Below, piece after piece: positions 16,699 to 25,368 of a stretch of DNA of 64,000 nucleotides. The stretch comes from Haloactinospora alba (GTDB taxonomy: Bacteria > Actinomycetota > Actinomycetes > Streptosporangiales > Streptosporangiaceae): assembly GCF_006717075.1 (NCBI RefSeq), contig NZ_VFQC01000001.1:1411501-1475500 (forward strand), in the 5' to 3' direction. The notes beneath the pieces were generated by a model. It did no database searches. It saw nothing but the letters and a program-made list of their open reading frames with translations, and was not told the DNA's origin. A program made the translations under genes and the position numbers. Numbering within the stretch: position 1 is the first letter of the stretch; each line of letters begins with the position of its first letter.

Positions 16699-18438
16699 CT
16701 ACCGGGACGGAGGAACCGTGCTCGTCCCGGCGGTTTCCTCCGACACCCGGTGCCGTCGGACGTTCGCCGTCCAATCGTGGGGCGATCCCCTCCCGGAGCC
16801 GAGAGCCGGGGGACTCGCCCAGTAGACGTCCGCGGTCCGGCCGTTGAGCTCCAGGAAGGCAAGCGTGTTGTCGAACCAGGGGCCAGCGTCCAGGCGCCAC
16901 CGCAACGGGGACGGACGAACCCCGGCAGATCGCGCCAGTGCCGCGCCGACCATCGAGGTGAGCCGGCGGGTGACACCCCACATGGCCCAGCGGAGCTTTC
17001 CGGGCAGCCGGTTGCACGTCGGGGAACTCACGAGCTGGACGATCCGGCTCTGGACACTGTCCGCGCCAGCCGGCCGGGCCTGGGCCAGGTAGGAGAAATG
17101 CACGTCGCCGCCGAGGAAGAGCACGCTTGCCGGGGGAGTCCCACGATCACCGGAGGCGGCGCGCAGCACGGAGCCGGCCGTGGAGCGAAACGACCTCTGG
17201 AACGCGGGCCAGTGTTCCAGGTCGACGTCCTGGCGTAGTTTCTCCCCTGGGCCGCGTGCGAGGCGGCCCCAGGCACCCGCACAGACGGCTTCGTTCCATG
17301 CCTCCAGGTGGTGTATGGCTGGAGGCATCAGGAACGGGAGGGAACTGGCGATGATCAGGTGGTCAACGCCACCGGTCACCTGGGCGTCCAACCACGCCGT
17401 GTCCTCCGTGCTGAGCATGCTGCGGCGGGAGTCGTCGTCAACGAGCCGGCCGCACCGGGTGTCCATCATCAGGAGCCGGTTGCGGCCGAAGTCGAGACCG
17501 TAGCTCCAACGGTAGCTGTCCGGTTGGGCGTGCGCCCGCCACGCGAAAGCATCCACCCGGTCCCCGGAGTCTCCGTCGTCTGCGACCACGTCGCGAAAGA
17601 CCGGGTCCGCCGCGCGTTCCTCCGCGGAGAGGTTGCCCAGATGCTGGTAGATCCAGTAGGCGCCCAATCCCGAGGTGACACGGGGCTTCCACCACGGGGT
17701 GCGTGCGATCTCCCGCCGCCACGTACCTGAGGTGTTCCAGTCGTCACGGACATCGTGGTCGTCGAACAGCATCAGGGTGGGGACTGTGGACAGCAGCCAC
17801 CGGATGTCGGGGTCCGTCCACGCCTGGCGGTACAGCTCCGCGTACTCCTCGAAGGAGACAACCTCGTCCTCGGGCGGGTCCGTGTCGGAGTTCCGGGAAC
17901 CACGGTGCTCGCGCAGGAACGTGCGCATCGACGGTTGGAGCTCGTCAGCGTAGACTTGGTCGCCGATCAGCAGCAGCAGGCTGGGGTCCGTGCTCCCGAT
18001 CGCCCCTGACGCGGCGCGGCGTTCGGTGATCAACTGTTCGGCGTAGGAGCGCAGCATGTCCCTGCCGTAGCGCCGTACGTGCTCGGCGGAATGCGTGGTT
18101 GGGGTGTGGCACGAGCCGAAAGCGATGCGGGCGGAGGCGTCGGCGCCCAACGTACGGAGGAGACTCGGCGGGTAGCCGGAGTCGGCTTCCGGCCAGACCT
18201 GCTCCTGGTCCAGGTGAACCCGGTACGGCAGGGCCGAGTCGGTGGGCAGCCCCGTCAGTTCGCAGACGGCGTAGTGGTGACCGTGCACCGTGAACGTGGT
18301 CGCCTCTGCGGTAGCCTCCCCCGCGGACACCCGTACCTGACAGGGGGAGTCGGTTTCCACCCAGACCGTGGCGGTTGTCTCCGTAGCGTGCCTTAGCAGC
18401 GGCCCGAGTCGCAGACTGGCTCCCACATTCGCCCCCAA
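16699..18438 (-). CDS. PhoD-like metallophosphatase, apparently cytoplasmic
   Basis: This is a 579-aa member of the PhoD/alkaline phosphatase D metallophosphatase family. An N-terminal beta domain (residues about 5-90) precedes the catalytic domain. Metal-ligand blocks are FGSCHTPT, LIGDQVYADE, LFDDHDVRDDWN, IASSLPFL and GGDVHFSY. Classical PhoD has a Tat signal; none is seen here, as the protein begins MGANVGASLRLGP, so it is probably cytoplasmic. The start is GTG 18438. It is divergent from the YjbQ gene with about 130 bp between. The substrate is unknown. Confidence 0.82.
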   Translation of the reverse strand: MGANVGASLRLGPLLRHATETTATVWVETDSPCQVRVSAGEATAEATTFTVHGHHYAVCELTGLPTDSALPYRVHLDQEQVWPEADSGYPPSLLRTLGADASARIAFGSCHTPTTHSAEHVRRYGRDMLRSYAEQLITERRAASGAIGSTDPSLLLLIGDQVYADELQPSMRTFLREHRGSRNSDTDPPEDEVVSFEEYAELYRQAWTDPDIRWLLSTVPTLMLFDDHDVRDDWNTSGTWRREIARTPWWKPRVTSGLGAYWIYQHLGNLSAEERAADPVFRDVVADDGDSGDRVDAFAWRAHAQPDSYRWSYGLDFGRNRLLMMDTRCGRLVDDDSRRSMLSTEDTAWLDAQVTGGVDHLIIASSLPFLMPPAIHHLEAWNEAVCAGAWGRLARGPGEKLRQDVDLEHWPAFQRSFRSTAGSVLRAASGDRGTPPASVLFLGGDVHFSYLAQARPAGADSVQSRIVQLVSSPTCNRLPGKLRWAMWGVTRRLTSMVGAALARSAGVRPSPLRWRLDAGPWFDNTLAFLELNGRTADVYWASPPALGSGRGSPHDWTANVRRHRVSEETAGTSTVPPSR

Positions 18439-18566
18439 CCGTGCGGTTCTGTCTATCGTGCTCGCAGCCGAGTATGGTGTCCAGGGGAACGGTCGTCATC
18501 TCGCCTGGTGGGCGACAGAACGTTCCGATGGTTGAACCCTGGGGGAAACTGGGTACGCGAAGCCGC

Positions 18567-18992
18567 ATGCGGACCAAACGTATCGATCTGCGCACCGGTA
18601 CTTCGGAGAGCATCACCGACATCACGAGCGCGTGCCGCGAGTTCGCCGCTAACGGTGGCGAGTCGGGGCTGCTGCACGTGTTCGTTCCACACGCGACGGC
18701 CGGGATAGCGATCATGGAGCTGGGCGCGGGCTCCGACGACGACCTGCTGGCGAGCCTGCGGGACCTGCTCCCCGCCGACGACCGGTGGCGCCACCGTCAC
18801 GGGACACCAGGGCATGGCCGTTCGCACGTCATGCCGGCGATGATTCCTCCCTATGCCACCGTTCCGGTCGTTGACGGGCGAGTGGAACTGGGAACATGGC
18901 AGTCCGTCGCCGTGGTGGACCTGAACGTGGACAACGCGGAGCGGCACGTCCGGCTGTCATTCTTGACGAGCCCGGCTGAGGGGACAGGATAG
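18567..18992 (+). CDS. YjbQ (UPF0047) family protein
   Basis: This 141-aa protein is of the YjbQ family, whose Escherichia coli member has weak thiamine-phosphate synthase activity. The conserved metal-binding histidines are in VPHATAGIAIME, HRHGTPGHGRSHVMPAM and the following TVPVVDG strand. The chosen ATG 18567 begins the conserved first strand. The frame is open further upstream (ATG 18528), and no ribosome site is decisive. It is followed 157 bp later by the DUF3052 gene. Confidence 0.78.
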   Translation: MRTKRIDLRTGTSESITDITSACREFAANGGESGLLHVFVPHATAGIAIMELGAGSDDDLLASLRDLLPADDRWRHRHGTPGHGRSHVMPAMIPPYATVPVVDGRVELGTWQSVAVVDLNVDNAERHVRLSFLTSPAEGTG

Positions 18993-19149
18993 GAATAGCA
19001 GGACGCTACACGGGTGACGCGTTGACGGATCAGGCTTCCACCGTGTGGACTTGGCCAGCAACAGCGGGATAAACCCGGCAGCGGGTCACAAGCCCGAGCC
19101 CGGTCCCGAACGGGGCCGGAAGAAATGGAAACTCTGGAGGAGGACTTTC

Positions 19150-19581
19150 GTGAGCGCGACCGCGGGCCAGGCACAGAGCGAACGCGGCCTGGCCGATCGA
19201 CTCGGATTCAAACCGGGTCAGGTGGTGCAGGAGTTCGGCTTCGACGACGACGTGGATGAGCAGCTGCGCGCGTCGATCACTGAACGCACCGGTGAAGAGC
19301 TGGTCGATGAGGACTACGACGGCGTAGTGGATTCTGCGCTGCTGTGGTGGAGGAGCGACGAGGAAGACGATCTCACCGACGTTTTGGTTGATGTACTCGC
19401 CGCTGTGGAAGGTGGCGGTATCATCCTGGTGCTGACCCCTAAAGCTGGGCGTGAGGGCCATGTTCCGCCGACGGACGTCGCGGAGGCCGCGACGACTGCC
19501 GGACTGTCCCAGACCAGTCCAGTGAGTTCGGGCGGCGACTGGTCCGGTACGCGGCTCGTCGTTCCCAAAATGCAGCGCTGA
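19150..19581 (+). CDS. DUF3052 family protein
   Basis: This 143-aa acidic protein is near-universal in actinobacteria. The conserved pattern SERGLADRLGFKPGQVVQEFG, ELVDEDYDGVVDSALLWWR, GGIILVLTPKAGREGHV and GLSQTS is complete. GTG 19150 follows a good AGGAGG. The gene is followed by a peroxiredoxin gene, the usual neighbour. No reaction is known. TTGACG at 19022 upstream could be a -35 element. Confidence 0.88.
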   Translation: MSATAGQAQSERGLADRLGFKPGQVVQEFGFDDDVDEQLRASITERTGEELVDEDYDGVVDSALLWWRSDEEDDLTDVLVDVLAAVEGGGIILVLTPKAGREGHVPPTDVAEAATTAGLSQTSPVSSGGDWSGTRLVVPKMQR

Positions 19582-19703
19582 CCGGTCCTTCTCCGGCTCC
19601 GGGCTCCATGAGGACCCCAGGGTGAGTTGTGCGGGCCGTCCGCCGGGAGCGGACGGTACCGCTGGGCGGTTGTGGGGAGCAGGATCACAGGAGGGAGTGT
19701 GTC

Positions 19704-20165
19704 GTGCCGCTCGAGTCCGGTGATGCCGCTCCCGAGTTCGCTCTCGCTGACCAGCACGGCCAGATAGTACGGCTGTCTGACTTCTCCGGGCGCAGGGCTG
19801 TCCTCCTCGTGTTCTACCCGCTGGCCTTCTCCAGTGTGTGCGGGAGCGAGCTGGAAGTGCTCCGAGACAACCTCGCTGAGTTCGAGAGTGCCGGTGTGCA
19901 GTTACTCAGCGTCTCCGTGGACTCGATGTTCGCCCACCGTGTCTGGGACGACCGGGAGGGGTTCGGGTTCCCGCTCCTCTCGGACTTCTGGCCGCACGGC
20001 GGAGTCGCTCGCTCCTACGGCGTCTTCGACGAGACCAAGGGGGTGGCGCTACGGGCGACGCTCCTGGTGGACAGGAGCGGCACGGTCCGTTGGAAGGCCG
20101 TGAACCCGGTGTCCGAGGGGCGCGTCCTGGCGGACTACCGTGCGGCGCTCACCGGGCTGCGCTGA
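19704..20165 (+). CDS. AhpE-type one-Cys peroxiredoxin
   Basis: This 153-aa thioredoxin-fold peroxidase reduces hydroperoxides. The peroxidatic Cys lies in the PxxxSxxC motif (YPLAFSSVCGSEL) and is the only cysteine, which fits the one-Cys AhpE group that uses mycothiol/mycoredoxin for recycling. GTG 19704 has GGAGGGAG about 6 nt upstream. It carries one TTA codon (VQLLSV). It lies 122 bp after DUF3052 and 156 bp before tRNA-Val. Confidence 0.88.
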   Translation: MPLESGDAAPEFALADQHGQIVRLSDFSGRRAVLLVFYPLAFSSVCGSELEVLRDNLAEFESAGVQLLSVSVDSMFAHRVWDDREGFGFPLLSDFWPHGGVARSYGVFDETKGVALRATLLVDRSGTVRWKAVNPVSEGRVLADYRAALTGLR

Positions 20166-20321
20166 CCACGTGAGGAAGCTGCCGGGCGGACCGTGCGAAA
20201 CGGCGCTGGGTCGCCCTTCCCGCTTGCCAGGGCGTCCGCCGAGCATGGCGGGAGCACCGGCCGGAACCGGTAGTATTCTGTTTGCTGCCGGGTTCCCGTA
20301 AGTGGGACCCTTCCCGAGTCC

Positions 20322-20395
20322 GGGCGCGTAGCTCAGTTGGTCAGAGCCCCCGCCTTACAAGCGGGTGGTCGGAGGTTCGAGTCCTCTCGCGCCCA
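20322..20395 (+). tRNA. tRNA-Val (anticodon TAC)
   Basis: The cloverleaf is complete. The acceptor GGGCGCG pairs with CGCGCCC (20388-20394), with discriminator A. The D arm GCTCAGTTGGTCAGAGC and the anticodon stem CCCGC/GCGGG enclose CTTACAA with TAC at 20356-20358. The T arm is GGAGG-TTCGAGT-CCTCT. CCA is not encoded. TAGTAT about 50 nt upstream may be the -10. The 3' half borders an integrase remnant, so this gene was probably an integration site. Confidence 0.95.
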
Positions 20396-20414
20396 CCTCC
20401 TATGCGCATGAGAA

Positions 20415-20450
20415 ACGCCCCCTGCCCTGCGGAGACAGGACAGGGGGCGT
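20415..20450 (+). terminator. Terminator of tRNA-Val
   Basis: ACGCCCCCTG at 20415-20424 pairs perfectly with CAGGGGGCGT at 20441-20450. A strong GC hairpin follows the tRNA by 20 nt, without a clear U-tract, as is common in actinomycetes. Confidence 0.75.
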
Positions 20451-20529
20451 CGTAGTTCCACGGTGGCTGTCGGTGGCCGACCGGAGGCGTCAGCGGGTGG
20501 CTGTGCTGAATGCGCGCTGAAAAATCTGA

Positions 20530-20800
20530 CTACCACCCCTGTCGGAGGGCTTCCTCGATGCGCTGTTTGGTCCGATCCTCCTCACCGACAAGGCACTTGG
20601 CATAGATCTTCTTCAACACCGTCACGCTGTGGCCGGCCCGGTGCGCTACCAGGGGTTCCGAGACTCCCGCGTTGAGCCGGGTGGACGGGCGGGTATGACG
20701 CGGGGCGTGGGGCGCGTCCGCCAGGGGCGAGGCGGCCATTCCCGATGGGGTGTCCGCGGGGGTGGCGCCAGACGCGATGGTGGGCGATGATGCTGGCGAG
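20530..20800 (-). pseudogene. Remnant of tyrosine recombinase/integrase C-terminus
   Basis: The frame ending at 20530 encodes the last 70 or so residues of an actinomycete integrase. It has SPLADAPHAPRHT (HxxR catalytic box), RLNAGVSEPLVAHRAGHSV (GH motif) and KKIYAKCL with the nucleophile Tyr, ending RIEEALRQGW. The preceding piece of the domain (HHRVWRHPRG, about 20765-20795) is in another frame, so at least one frameshift is present. No N-terminal or core-binding domain remains. Its 3' end faces the 3' end of tRNA-Val 135 bp away, the geometry of elements that integrate in tRNA genes (pSAM2-type or prophage). Confidence 0.75.
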
Positions 20801-21033
20801 AGAGTATCCCGAGCACCGACGAACAGTCTCCCGGGTGTCAGCGTCAGGGGTTCCGGGTGTTGCCGGAACGGGCGAGCGTGTCTCGGGGAGGAGGAAACGG
20901 CTCCGGTCCCCGCCTTCCCCACACTGCTGTGGGGGAGGCCACGTGCGGAGCGGATGGCGGATGCCGGGAGCAGACCAGTGGTACCGGATCCGGCCGCGAA
21001 GCTGTTTCCCGAATTGCGTGTGGGGACGAAGAG

Positions 21034-21670
21034 ATGACCGACGTCTGGCCCGTCGTGCATGCCGAGCGGAAGGCTCTGGCGGACGACCTCCAGCATTTGT
21101 CCCGTGACCAGTGGGACGCGGTCGCTGTGCTCGGAATGGGACGTACACGATGTGCTCGCGCATTTGGTGTCCAGCGCCAAGGACACTCCCCTGCGGTTCC
21201 TCGCGCGATTCGCCGCTGCCGGGTTCGATTTCGACAGGTTCACCGCCAGGGGAGTCGCTGCCGAACGCGCCGCGGATCCCGCAGAGACACTCGCCGAGTT
21301 CCGCGCGGTCCAGTCCCGTACGAGCTCACCGCCCGCTCCGAAGGACACCAGGCTTGTCGAGGCGTTCGTCCACGGTGAGGACATCCGGCGCCCCCTCGCC
21401 ATCACCCGCGAGCATCCACGCACCCACGTCACGCGCGCCATCGCGTTCCAGGCGCGCACCAGCGTGGCGATGGGTGGAGGAGAAGCCCGTGCCGCCGGCG
21501 TCTCTCTCACCGCCACCGACACCGACTGCACCCTCGGCACCGGTCCGGCGGTCGAGGGGCCGGCGATCTCGCTCCTGCTCGCGGTGTCAGGGCGCGAGGT
21601 CGCGCTGGACGACCTCTCCGGTCCGGGCGTCCGGGTGATCGCCGATCGGATCCGGTCCGACGCGACGTGA
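21034..21670 (+). pseudogene. Frameshifted maleylpyruvate-isomerase/mycothiol-dependent family gene
   Basis: The first part (ATG 21034) reads MTDVWPVVHAERKALADDL and HLSRDQWDA. The rest, in the +1 frame, reads SLCSEWDVHDVLAHLVSSAK and continues through FVHGEDIRRPL to the stop at 21670. Together they give the TIGR03083/DinB-like helical protein that uses mycothiol. The switch lies at about 21118-21125 and can be explained by one extra base after the GACGCG codons. It is either a true pseudogene or a sequencing error. Intact, the protein would be about 211 aa. Confidence 0.75.
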
Positions 21671-22243
21671 GGGCGGTCGGAACGTGATCCGACTAGCCGC
21701 GCGGCGATCGCGCTGTCGGCGTGGATGGGTCTGGCACGACCAGTGGTCTCGTGCTGTGGGACCCAGCGGCTCGGCAGTGCGCAGTGCGGTTTCTGAGGGT
21801 ATCGCCGCCGTGGAACACGTGTCCGGGCTCCTTGTGGGAAAACGGCGGGATCCCCAGCAGCAAGACACACGATTGAATCTACATTGTAAAGGAAGCGGTA
21901 AAGAACTACCAGAAAGCAGGACAGTCCCGGACTGAGCCCCATCCCGTTGTTGCGCTGACACTCCTGTTGGACGTGTGAGGAGCGGCGCGGCGTACTGGAG
22001 CCGTCGGAGAAGGTCCCGGAGGGGAGAAATCCCACGGGGACGGGAGTACCCGGCGGGAACACGGACAGTGAGAGCCTTCAGAACCGCGGAGACTGCCGGC
22101 TGCCTCGCCCGGACACGCGTTGCGGGGGTTATCGTGCCGTTGCCTCCGCTGCCGTCGGAGCCACCGCGGCCGAGCAGTGGTTCGGCGTACGCCAACCCCA
22201 GGGCCACTGGGTGGCGGGACCGGTTTCTTCCGAGACGGGGCTT
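21671..22243. other. 573-bp non-coding stretch with one hairpin
   Basis: A stem-loop at 21726-21765 (TGGGTC and GCACGA pairing with TCGTGC and GACCCA) may terminate the frameshifted gene. An AT-rich patch (about 21870-21910, ATTGAATCTACATTG) contrasts with the surroundings. No gene on either strand is convincing; no KtrA-type gene is present after ktrB. Confidence 0.4.
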
Positions 22244-23671
22244 CTAACCGACGATGGGCTGTTCGTGGGGGTACTCGTAGCGACGCGTACGGCGGCGCAA
22301 CGCCAACGCCGAGGCGAGAGTGATGGGACCGAGCCGACCCACGAACATCAGGAAGACGACGATCAGCTCGCCGGCCACGGGCAGATCGCCGGTGATCCCG
22401 GTGGACAGCCCCACCGTGGAGAACGCCGAGATCGCCTCGAACAGCACGCGCTCGAAGGTGAAGCCGGTGAGGGAGGTCAGGGCGAGGGTGGCGCCGATGA
22501 CCAGCCCGACAGCCAGTAGCACCACCGTGGTCGCCTGCGATATCACGCTCGCGGACACCCGGCGCCGAGCAACGTGCACACTGGCCTCACCGCGCACGTT
22601 GGCATAGATCACGAACGCCAGGAGAGCGAACGTGGTGACCTTGATCCCGCCGGCGGTACCGGCACTGCCCCCGCCGACGAACATCAGGATGTCGGTGGCC
22701 AGCAGGGTCTCGGAACGCATCCCACCGAAGTCGAGCGTGTTGAAGCCCGCCGTGCGGGGCGTTACCGCCTGGAAGAACCCGGTCAGCAGCTTGTCCCCCA
22801 CGTTGAGGGACCCCATCGTCGCGGGGTTGCGCCACTCGAAGGACAGGAACACGACGAAACCGGCTACCACCAGCACGGCAGTGGTCACCAGGGTGACCTT
22901 GGTGTGCAGCGTCCAGTGTCGCCGTTCCCGCCTGCGTCGGGAGTGCCGCCACAGCTCCACCCAGACCGGGAACCCCAGGCCTCCGCAGACGACGGCCACC
23001 GCGATCGGAACCGTGATCCACGGGTCGGTGGCGAAACCCTCCAGGCTGTCGGTGTAGAGGGCGAAACCGGCGTTATTGAAGGCCGAGACCGCATGGAACA
23101 GTCCCAGATAGGCGGCCCTGCCGACGGTATCGCCGTGGGACAGCCACAGCCGCAGGGTCAGAACCAGCCACAGCACGGCCTCGGCGACCACGGTCACCAG
23201 CAGGATGCCCATGACCAGCTGGCGCACCTCACCCAGGGTGAGACTCTTGGTCTCGACCCCGGCCCGCACCGCCATGCGTACGCTCAACGTACGACCGGCC
23301 ATCAGCGACAGCACGGTGGCCAAGGCCACGATCCCGAACCCGCCGATCTGGATCAGGACCATGATGACGGACTCGCCGAAGGTCGACCAGTAGACCGGAG
23401 TGTCCTCCACGATCAGCCCGGTCACACACACGCTGGAGGTCGCGGTGAACAATGCTGTCACCAGGGGCGCGGATCCCTCGGCCTCGGTTGCGGCCGGAAG
23501 GGACAGCAGAATCGCACCCACCGCGATCACGGCCGCGAACGCCCCGACGGTGAGCTGCGGCGGTTTGGTTCGGCCGGTCAGGCCACGCAACTGTCGGGCC
23601 GCTGCGGCACGCGCACGGTGACGGGTACGAGCGCCCCACGGCGGAAGGCGCGTGTCTTTGGTCCGGGCCAC
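22244..23671 (-). CDS. ktrB: KtrB/TrkH-family potassium transporter subunit
   Basis: This 475-aa membrane protein has four repeated M1-P-M2 units. The four filter loops each carry the conserved glycine: SSVCVTGLIVED, FNNAGFALYTD, PRTAGFNTLDF and FSTVGLSTGIT. It forms a potassium (and sodium-coupled) uptake channel that normally works with a cytosolic KtrA/RCK ring. No ktrA gene lies next to it here, so the partner must be elsewhere. GTG 23671 follows GGAGGA at about 5 nt; the open frame starts slightly earlier at 23692. Confidence 0.88.
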   Translation of the reverse strand: MARTKDTRLPPWGARTRHRARAAAARQLRGLTGRTKPPQLTVGAFAAVIAVGAILLSLPAATEAEGSAPLVTALFTATSSVCVTGLIVEDTPVYWSTFGESVIMVLIQIGGFGIVALATVLSLMAGRTLSVRMAVRAGVETKSLTLGEVRQLVMGILLVTVVAEAVLWLVLTLRLWLSHGDTVGRAAYLGLFHAVSAFNNAGFALYTDSLEGFATDPWITVPIAVAVVCGGLGFPVWVELWRHSRRRRERRHWTLHTKVTLVTTAVLVVAGFVVFLSFEWRNPATMGSLNVGDKLLTGFFQAVTPRTAGFNTLDFGGMRSETLLATDILMFVGGGSAGTAGGIKVTTFALLAFVIYANVRGEASVHVARRRVSASVISQATTVVLLAVGLVIGATLALTSLTGFTFERVLFEAISAFSTVGLSTGITGDLPVAGELIVVFLMFVGRLGPITLASALALRRRTRRYEYPHEQPIVG

Positions 23672-24427
23672 GTCATCCTCCGTTAACAGCACAGACCCAT
23701 GGGAGAGGTGTACGGACAGCGATCCGAGTGCGTGGTTCCCCGGCCGCCGTCGGATCGGACCTGCCTCTGGTCAACCACCGCAGACTACGCCTCCAGCCGA
23801 CGGTCGGGGGCCTGGTGCGACCGTCCGCCTTCGTGGAATACGCCACCGTGGCCGCCCGTACCCCGCCTTCGGTACGTGGGAAGGAGCTTCCGCCGGTCGC
23901 AGTCCTTCGATCCATGACGGTGCGAGCTACCGCGTCGTCAACCCATCATCTCGCGCGGGCCGACGCCGATCCCGCACGGGTGGACACGTGTTCCCGAGAT
24001 CCGGCCGATCCGGGAGACAACGTCCGATCCCGGCGCGTCCGGGGAGCGTCCGCCCCTCATCGCCGTTTCCCGTGCCCCTGGTGCGGGGCGGGGTGAAGCT
24101 AACGGCCGCTGTGGAGAGAAACCGCCCCTCGTGTTTTTGCGGAACTCCGGGGTTTTCCGTTTCCGGGGAGTATTTCTCTGGGGATGTGCTTTTGGATTCA
24201 GAGTGGAGATATGGGTTGTTTCTAGGGTGTGAGTGTGTCCCGCGCATCGTGATGATTCCTGACCGTTTCTTTCGTTGTTTCCCCGGGGAAAGGTGTTTCT
24301 CACTCCTGTGTGGTGCCAGTGTGTCCAGGGCTGTTGTTTTCGTGTCTTTATCGGTGTGGGAGGAATGGAACCGCTCTGTCCTCCCGCGGTTTCCGCGGAT
24401 CGTTCCGTCCCCGGTAACGGAGGTCCC
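23672..24427. other. 756-bp divergent region with T-rich, low-GC segment
   Basis: The first 400 bp are normal GC. From about 24120 to 24400 the plus strand is rich in G and T (runs such as GTGTTTTTGCGG and GTTGTTTTCGTGTC) and visibly lower in GC than anything nearby. A 14-bp perfect palindrome TTTCCCCGGGGAAA lies at 24278-24291. It may be a long regulated leader of the 24428 gene or foreign DNA. No riboswitch consensus was recognised. Confidence 0.4.
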
Positions 24428-25225
24428 ATGGCGCACAACGCTCCGTGTGAGAAGGCGAGATTCCACACGTGCAGGTGTTCCGGATGCGGGGGGAGCTTGC
24501 ACGGTTGGCCCGGACACCTCCGTCGCGCTGGAGGGACAGCGGAGGGGAGGGAGAGCCTGCGGTCGGCAGCGGAACAGAGATGGCGCTCCGCCTTCGGAAC
24601 CGGGAGAAGGGGCGTCACAACGCCGAGGGAACCGAACTGGTACCTGAGGTCCGCGGCGGCCGACACGGTGGTGGTCGACATCGTGGACTGGCTCGCCACG
24701 GGCGAGGAGAAGCGTTCCCGTGTGGCTCGGGTCGGGAGCTGCGTCTGTGACGACACCCTGAAGGACATTGACGGCTACGCGCGGAGGAACTCCTCGTGCA
24801 ACGGGGACCTGCGGAAGGGTCGGTACTTCCTCACCGGCCACTTCTGGTGCGCACTCCTGGCCGATGTTTCCAGGGCCGCTGACGCCGCGCACGAAAACGT
24901 TGACGGAGTTCCGGAACGGGCGACGGAAGCGCTCTTCGGTAGCGGTGAGAATCCCGGATGGGGAGAAACGAAGTTCTACGTCGCTGAGTTCGCCCTGGCC
25001 GGCTTGTGGTCCTACGTGAAACCACTCGCGGTGGCATGGGATCTGGAGAGCCTCGTCCGCACCATCCGTGTTCTCGCGGTCCTCATCTGTCCTGACCCTG
25101 GTTCGCACCCACGGGTCGCTCGGCTCTGCATGTCGCCGCTGGCAACGGACATTCTCACGGTGACGGCCGAGTCCCGGCTCCACCAGGGTTTCGGAGCCGC
25201 GCTGGACGCTGCCTCCGCAGCATGA
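24428..25225 (+). CDS. Hypothetical protein with N-terminal Cys/His cluster
   Basis: This 265-aa protein starts at ATG 24428 after GGAGG (4-nt gap). The N-terminus has a likely zinc site, CEKARFHTCRCSGCGGSLHG, with five Cys and two His. After a basic linker a helical domain runs from about 75 to 265 with VVVDIVDWLATG, DIDGYARRNSSC, YFLTGHFWCALLADVSRAAD and YVAEFALAGLWSYVKPLA. I do not recognise it. It lies between two minus-strand genes behind a low-GC leader and may be transferred DNA or cargo of the decayed element. Confidence 0.6.
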   Translation: MAHNAPCEKARFHTCRCSGCGGSLHGWPGHLRRAGGTAEGRESLRSAAEQRWRSAFGTGRRGVTTPREPNWYLRSAAADTVVVDIVDWLATGEEKRSRVARVGSCVCDDTLKDIDGYARRNSSCNGDLRKGRYFLTGHFWCALLADVSRAADAAHENVDGVPERATEALFGSGENPGWGETKFYVAEFALAGLWSYVKPLAVAWDLESLVRTIRVLAVLICPDPGSHPRVARLCMSPLATDILTVTAESRLHQGFGAALDAASAA

Positions 25226-25368
25226 GCGGCGTGTTCCAGGTCGCCTCCGCGCGTGGGGGAACATCGGCGATCACCGGGCTCCCCCTCCGGGCGGGAAGCG
25301 ACAGAGAGAGCTGTCCCGCGCGGGAGGCGGCCTCCCGCGCGGACGGGCCGGCTACCGGGTGGTCCGGC

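Noticed and set aside
20857-22062. Long minus-strand extension of the integrase frame (510 codons)
   Set aside because: Only the last 70 or so codons resemble an integrase. The rest is antisense to the frameshifted isomerase-family gene.
23672-24100. Possible c-di-AMP (ydaO) riboswitch upstream of ktrB
   Set aside because: Potassium-transporter genes often carry it, but the conserved core sequences were not found on the minus strand here.
23927-25264. 445-codon minus-strand frame opposite the Cys/His protein
   Set aside because: The product is Arg/Pro/Thr-rich without structure. The plus-strand gene has a better ribosome site and more protein-like composition.
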